Source: Mesorhizobium sp. SOD10 (lineage in GTDB: Bacteria > Pseudomonadota > Alphaproteobacteria > Rhizobiales > Rhizobiaceae). From it: 64,000 bases of DNA. Positions 60,552 through 64,000 of this stretch are shown piece after piece. Position 1 is the first letter of the stretch, and each line of letters opens with the position of its first letter. Position numbers and translations under genes: made by a program. Location: the NCBI GenBank assembly GCA_000824805.1, contig CCNA01000060.1, positions 62,001-126,000 on the forward strand, read 5' to 3'. The notes beneath the pieces were generated by a model that was given only the letters and a program-made list of their open reading frames with translations, did no database searches and was not told the DNA's origin.

Positions 60552-61337
60552 TCACGCACCAATGAGCTGGCGCAGCGGATTGGCGGGGTCGGCTAGTAGC
60601 TTGATCGCCAGCGCCAGGCAGACCACCACCAGCAGCGGCTTGATCAGCCTCGCGCCGATGCGGATGGCCAGGCTCGCGCCGACGCGGGCGCCGATGAACT
60701 GCGCCACGCCCATCATTAGGCCGATCTTCCAGTCGATGACGCCGACGGCGGCGAAGACGACGAAGCCGCCGATGTTGGAAGCGAAGTTGAGCAGCTTGGT
60801 GTGCGCCGTGGCCTTGAGCACGCCGTAGCCGGCGAGGGTGACGAAGGCGAGCATGTAGAAGGAGCCGGCGCCGGGGCCGAAGACACCGTCATAGAAGCCG
60901 ACAAGCGGCGGGATAATCAGCCCGAACAGGAAAGGCGACAGCCGTTCGGCGCGGTCGACATCATCCATGTTCGGCTTAAGCGCGAAGTAGAGTGCGATGG
61001 CGATCAGGAGCAGCGGCAGGATGGCGCGCAGGAAATCGCCGGGCACGACGGTCGCCAAAAGCGCCCCGACCGCGCCGCCGACAAGCGCCAGCAGCGCCGA
61101 TGGCAGCTGCCGGCGCAAATCGACCTGGCCGTTGGCGGCATAATGGATGGTGGCCGAACCGGAACCGAACATGCCCTGCAATTTGTTGGTGCCAAGGGCT
61201 GCGACCGGCGAAAAACCGGCGAGCAGCAGCGCCGGGATCGTGATCAGCCCGCCGCCGCCGGCAATCGAGTCAACGAAGCCGGCGGCAAAGGCAGCGGCGA
61301 TGAGGATGAGGACGGTCTGCAGGGTCAGGTCGATCAT
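60552..61337 (-). CDS. TSUP family (TauE/SafE) membrane transporter
   Basis: The 261-residue protein has about eight membrane segments and Gly-Gly-Gly-Gly-Leu-Ile-Thr-Ile-Pro near residue 30, with a later Gly-Phe-Tyr-Asp-Gly-Val-Phe-Gly-Pro-Gly-Ala-Gly repeat at about 130, typical of TSUP transporters of sulfite, sulfoacetate or small organic acids. It is not next to sulfur genes. Substrate unknown. Confidence 0.92.
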   Translation of the reverse strand: MIDLTLQTVLILIAAAFAAGFVDSIAGGGGLITIPALLLAGFSPVAALGTNKLQGMFGSGSATIHYAANGQVDLRRQLPSALLALVGGAVGALLATVVPGDFLRAILPLLLIAIALYFALKPNMDDVDRAERLSPFLFGLIIPPLVGFYDGVFGPGAGSFYMLAFVTLAGYGVLKATAHTKLLNFASNIGGFVVFAAVGVIDWKIGLMMGVAQFIGARVGASLAIRIGARLIKPLLVVVCLALAIKLLADPANPLRQLIGA

Positions 61338-61413
61338 GAGGCTGGCAAGTCACGGCGAAAAGAGCCGCTGCTTGCAACACGCTCCACCAGTTTGCGCAAG
61401 GCCAATTCCGCGC

Positions 61414-61510
61414 CAGAGCGTTCGCCGTTCCACACCGAACCGCTCTGTTCCTCGGTTTGGCGCAATTCCGGACGGAAAACCGCTTCACACTTTTCCTGGA
61501 ATTGCTCTAA
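61414..61510 (+). repeat. Dispersed repeat family 1, copy C
   Basis: Matches copies A and B, with GCAATTCCGGACGGAAA and the end TTCCTGGAATTGCTCT. It lies upstream of the TerB-like gene and faces copy D on the other side. Confidence 0.8.
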
Positions 61511-61546
61511 CAATCTCGACGGAGTCGCAAAGGGAGCTTGGTGGCG

Positions 61547-61972
61547 ATGGTGCTGCTCGACCAGATACGTTCGATCTTCGACGGTGACCCGGGCGTTCGC
61601 AAGGTCGCGGACGATCCGGTGCTGTCGGCGGAACTGTTGATGCTGTTCCGCATGATCCTGGCCGACGGTTCGGTCTCGGAGAGCGAGATGGTCGTCTTCC
61701 GGCGCATCTGCAAGGAAGCCTTCGGCATTCCGGAAAGCAGCATCGACAGCGTCATCGAATACCTGAACGACTACGGCTACGAGACCAACGGCTCGCAGGC
61801 GATCGCGCTGTTCCGCGACCTCGATGTCGAGCGCCGGAAACTGCTTGCGCGCCACATGGCCGAGATCGCCAAGGCCGACGCCAGGCTGGCGGAGAGCGAA
61901 GTGAAGCTGTTGCGCCGCACGCTCGACCTGCTCGATATCAGCCCCGTCGATCTGGTAAAGCCGGAGAGCTGA
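61547..61972 (+). CDS. TerB-like tellurite-resistance domain protein
   Basis: The 141-residue all-helical protein resembles TerB: Ala-Asp-Gly-Ser-Val-Ser-Glu-Ser-Glu near residue 39 and a matching acidic motif Ala-Asp-Ala-Arg-Leu-Ala-Glu-Ser-Glu near 109, probable metal-binding repeats. Start is ATG at 61547; GTG at 61541 and TTG at 61538 are nearby with AGGGAG. It is bracketed by inverted copies of repeat family 1. Confidence 0.8.
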   Translation: MVLLDQIRSIFDGDPGVRKVADDPVLSAELLMLFRMILADGSVSESEMVVFRRICKEAFGIPESSIDSVIEYLNDYGYETNGSQAIALFRDLDVERRKLLARHMAEIAKADARLAESEVKLLRRTLDLLDISPVDLVKPES

Positions 61973-62045
61973 AGCAATTCCAGGAACAGTGTGTGCGTTT
62001 AGGCTCGGCGACTTCGCCGTAGCTTTCCGTCCGAAATTGCGTCAG
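61972..62045 (-). repeat. Dispersed repeat family 1, copy D (inverted, partial)
   Basis: On the minus strand it reads GCAATTTCGGACGGAAAGC, then GTCGCCGAGCCTAA and TTCCTGGAATTGC, matching the 3' two thirds of copies A-C. It overlaps the TerB-like stop codon by one base. Confidence 0.75.
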
Positions 62046-62058
62046 CAAATACGCCGGC

Positions 62059-63681
62059 TCACCCCTGTTCCTGCATTTTGCGTGCGATGGCGCGGTGAAG
62101 GTCGGGCGCCGCCGCGACCAGCGCCTGCGCCGCTTCCGAGCGCGGATGGTCCAGCACCTCCGCGGCGCGGCCGCGCTCGACGATCTTGCCTTCATGCATG
62201 ACCAGCACCTCGTCCGCCATGGCGCGGGCGACCGTCAGGTCATGGGTGATGAAGAGGTAGGCGATGCCGAGCTTCTGGTTGAGCTCGGCGAAAAGGTCGA
62301 GGATCTGGGCGCGGATCGAGACATCCAGCGCCGAGACCGGCTCGTCGGCGACCACCAGCTTCGGGCGGGTGATGATGGCGCGGGCGATCGACAGGCGCTG
62401 GCGCTGGCCCCCTGAGAATTCATGCGGGTATTTGTCCATGTCGCGCGGTCCGAGCCCGACCTCGTGCAGCGCATGCGCGACCATCTCGCGGCGCTCGGCC
62501 TGTGCCGGCTGCTTTTCCAGAAGGTGCAGCGGCTCGGCCACCAGCTTCTCCACCTTCTGGCGCGGGTCGAAGGAGCCGTAAGGGTCCTGGAACACGACCT
62601 GCATGTCGCGCCGGGCCGGCCTCAGGGCCGATTCCGGCTTGCCTGTGATGGCGTCGCCGCGAAAGCGGATCGTGCCGGCCGTCGGCTTGTCCAAGGCAAG
62701 GATCATGCGGGCGAGGGTGGACTTGCCGCAGCCCGAGCGTCCGACGAGCGCCACCGACTGGGCAGGCTCTATGGTGAGCGAGACATCGTCGACGGCGCGG
62801 ATCGGCTGCGCCGGCCGGAACAGGGATATGCGTCGTCCCGGATAGTCCCGGCCGACGCCCTCGACTTCGAGCAACGGCTTTGCCGAGCCGGCAAGGTGCG
62901 GTTTCGGACGCGCCGGCACGTGCATGGAGGCCAGCGCCAGCTCGCGCGTGTAGGGGTGTTGTTGCTCCGACAGCGTGCGGGCGGTGTCGCCGGCTTCCGT
63001 CACCTCGCCACGGCGCAGGATGGTCAGGCGGTCGGCCATCTCGGTGACCACGGCAAGATCATGCGAGATGAGCAGAAGGCCCATGCGGTTTTCGCTGACC
63101 AAGTCACGCAGGAGATCGAGGATCTGCGCCTGCAGCACCACGTCGAGCGCCGTCGTCGGCTCGTCGGCGATCAGAAGTTTGGGCTTCAGCGCGCAGGCGA
63201 TGGCGATGACGACGCGTTGGCGCTGGCCGCCGGACAGTTCGTGCGGGTAGCGCGACAGCGGGAATTTGGCCTCCGGCAGCCCGACGCGGTCGAGGATCTT
63301 TCGGGCGCGCTCCTCGGCTTCGGCGCGGCCCGCTCGGGTGTGCCAGCGTATGCCTTCGGCGACCTGTTCGCCGATTGTCTTGACCGGGTTCAGCGCCGTC
63401 ATCGGCTCCTGGAAGACCATGCCGATGTCATCACCGCGCAAGGCGCACATCTGGTCCTCGGTCGCGCCGAGGATGTCGATGCCGTCGAAGGTGATGCGTC
63501 CGTCGGCGCGCGCCAGACGCGGCAAAAGCCGCATGATGGTCAGCGCCGTCATCGACTTGCCGGAGCCGGATTCTCCGACAAGGCCGACAACCTCGCCGGG
63601 CGAGACTGTCAGCTCGATGCCTTTCAGGATCGATGTCGCGCCGATCGCCAGCGACAGGTTCTCGATCTCGAGCAGGCTCAT
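62059..63681 (-). CDS. Oligopeptide-type ABC transporter ATP-binding protein with two ATPase domains
   Basis: The 540-residue protein fuses two ATPases: first Walker A at residues 36-43, with signature Leu-Ser-Gly-Gly-Gln-Arg-Gln-Arg; second Walker A Gly-Arg-Ser-Gly-Cys-Gly-Lys-Ser-Thr near residue 320, with signature Phe-Ser-Gly-Gly-Gln-Arg-Gln-Arg. This OppD-OppF fusion (also YejF or GsiA-type) powers import of peptides or glutathione. The ATG at 63681 overlaps the permease stop (ATGA). Substrate is unknown without the binding protein. Confidence 0.95.
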   Translation of the reverse strand: MSLLEIENLSLAIGATSILKGIELTVSPGEVVGLVGESGSGKSMTALTIMRLLPRLARADGRITFDGIDILGATEDQMCALRGDDIGMVFQEPMTALNPVKTIGEQVAEGIRWHTRAGRAEAEERARKILDRVGLPEAKFPLSRYPHELSGGQRQRVVIAIACALKPKLLIADEPTTALDVVLQAQILDLLRDLVSENRMGLLLISHDLAVVTEMADRLTILRRGEVTEAGDTARTLSEQQHPYTRELALASMHVPARPKPHLAGSAKPLLEVEGVGRDYPGRRISLFRPAQPIRAVDDVSLTIEPAQSVALVGRSGCGKSTLARMILALDKPTAGTIRFRGDAITGKPESALRPARRDMQVVFQDPYGSFDPRQKVEKLVAEPLHLLEKQPAQAERREMVAHALHEVGLGPRDMDKYPHEFSGGQRQRLSIARAIITRPKLVVADEPVSALDVSIRAQILDLFAELNQKLGIAYLFITHDLTVARAMADEVLVMHEGKIVERGRAAEVLDHPRSEAAQALVAAAPDLHRAIARKMQEQG

Positions 63682-64000
63682 CGGCGCCGCCGCGATTTCG
63701 GGTCGAGGATGTCGGCGATGCCGTCGCCGAGCAGGTTCAGCCCAAGCACGGTAACGACGATCGCCATGCCGGGGAAGATCGCCATCCAGGGCGCGGTCAC
63801 CATACGCGTCTGCGCATCGAACAGCATGCGGCCCCAACTCGGCATCGGCGGTTGCGCGCCGAGGCCGACATAGGAAAGCGCGGCTTCGGCGAGGATGCCC
63901 AGCGCGAACTGGATGGTGCCCTGGACGAGCAGTAGCGTCGCGATATTGGGCAGGATGTGCTCGATGCTGATGCGCGTCATGCCCTTGCCGGCGGCGCGCG
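63678..64000 (-). CDS. Oligopeptide ABC transporter permease, C-terminal part (cut by window edge)
   Basis: Open to the window end on the minus strand. The visible 107 residues begin in an EAA-loop-like segment (Arg-Ala-Ala-Gly-Lys-Gly-Met-Thr-Arg-Ile), then Ile-Leu-Pro-Asn and two membrane segments, ending Asp-Pro-Lys-Ser-Arg-Arg-Arg-Arg. It is a DppC/OppC-type inner membrane permease, upstream of and overlapping the ATPase gene. Confidence 0.92.
   Translation of the reverse strand, partial: RAAGKGMTRISIEHILPNIATLLLVQGTIQFALGILAEAALSYVGLGAQPPMPSWGRMLFDAQTRMVTAPWMAIFPGMAIVVTVLGLNLLGDGIADILDPKSRRRR

Overview
The window looks like chromosome from a Rhizobiales alphaproteobacterium, most likely Mesorhizobium or a close relative. 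The basis is high GC, ATGA/TGATG gene overlaps, DUF1127 small proteins, an entericidin, paired FAD/GcvT dehydrogenases, and families of short dispersed repeats in the intergenic gaps. No rRNA, tRNA, CRISPR array, IS element or phage gene was seen.

Layout. 1-1137: end of a membrane protein gene and an FkbM methyltransferase. 1346-6722: TPP riboswitch followed by thiC-thiO-thiS-thiG-thiE-thiD. 6863-11420: FAD/GcvT demethylating dehydrogenase, long-form purC, DUF1194 protein. 11568-15268: NMT1/SsuA-type ABC importer and a GlxA/GbdR-like AraC regulator. 15510-20001: small-protein genes (two DUF1127), LysR regulator, esterase, acyltransferase. 20152-32591: a corrinoid-dependent methyl-transfer system. 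It holds a RACo-like corrinoid activator, a methyl-H4folate:corrinoid methyltransferase, a MetF/MetV-type reductase pair with a small 'virulence factor' protein, a formyltransferase, DUF1638, a corrinoid carrier protein, a non-pyrrolysine MttB-family methyltransferase and an Fe-S protein. 32696-43000: dienelactone hydrolase, ECF sigma plus VWA protein, bmt, DUF1989, XRE regulator, desaturase, PhnD-like protein, M24 hydrolase. 42894-48713: GT39 protein, second FAD/GcvT dehydrogenase, second MttB. 48954-58911: MFS, prolyl oligopeptidase, class III aminotransferase, mmsB, an S23 four-helix-bundle gene bracketed by heptamer arrays, acyl-CoA dehydrogenase, DddQ-like cupin, cobQ. 58912-64000: VOC protein, AraC regulator, small membrane protein, TSUP transporter, TerB-like protein, oligopeptide ABC ATPase and the end of its permease.

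How the genes may work together (inference): an MttB homologue moves a methyl group from a quaternary amine such as a betaine to the corrinoid protein. The MtgA-like protein passes it to tetrahydrofolate and MetF/MetV oxidises methyl-H4folate. The RACo-like protein rescues oxidised cobalt. Bmt and the two FAD/GcvT dehydrogenases would handle betaine, dimethylglycine or sarcosine, and cobQ supplies corrinoid. This resembles the aerobic chloromethane (cmu) route in logic. Two observations stand out: Arg/Gly-rich tails on five proteins of this system, and a shared palindromic operator in front of the MtgA-like gene and bmt.
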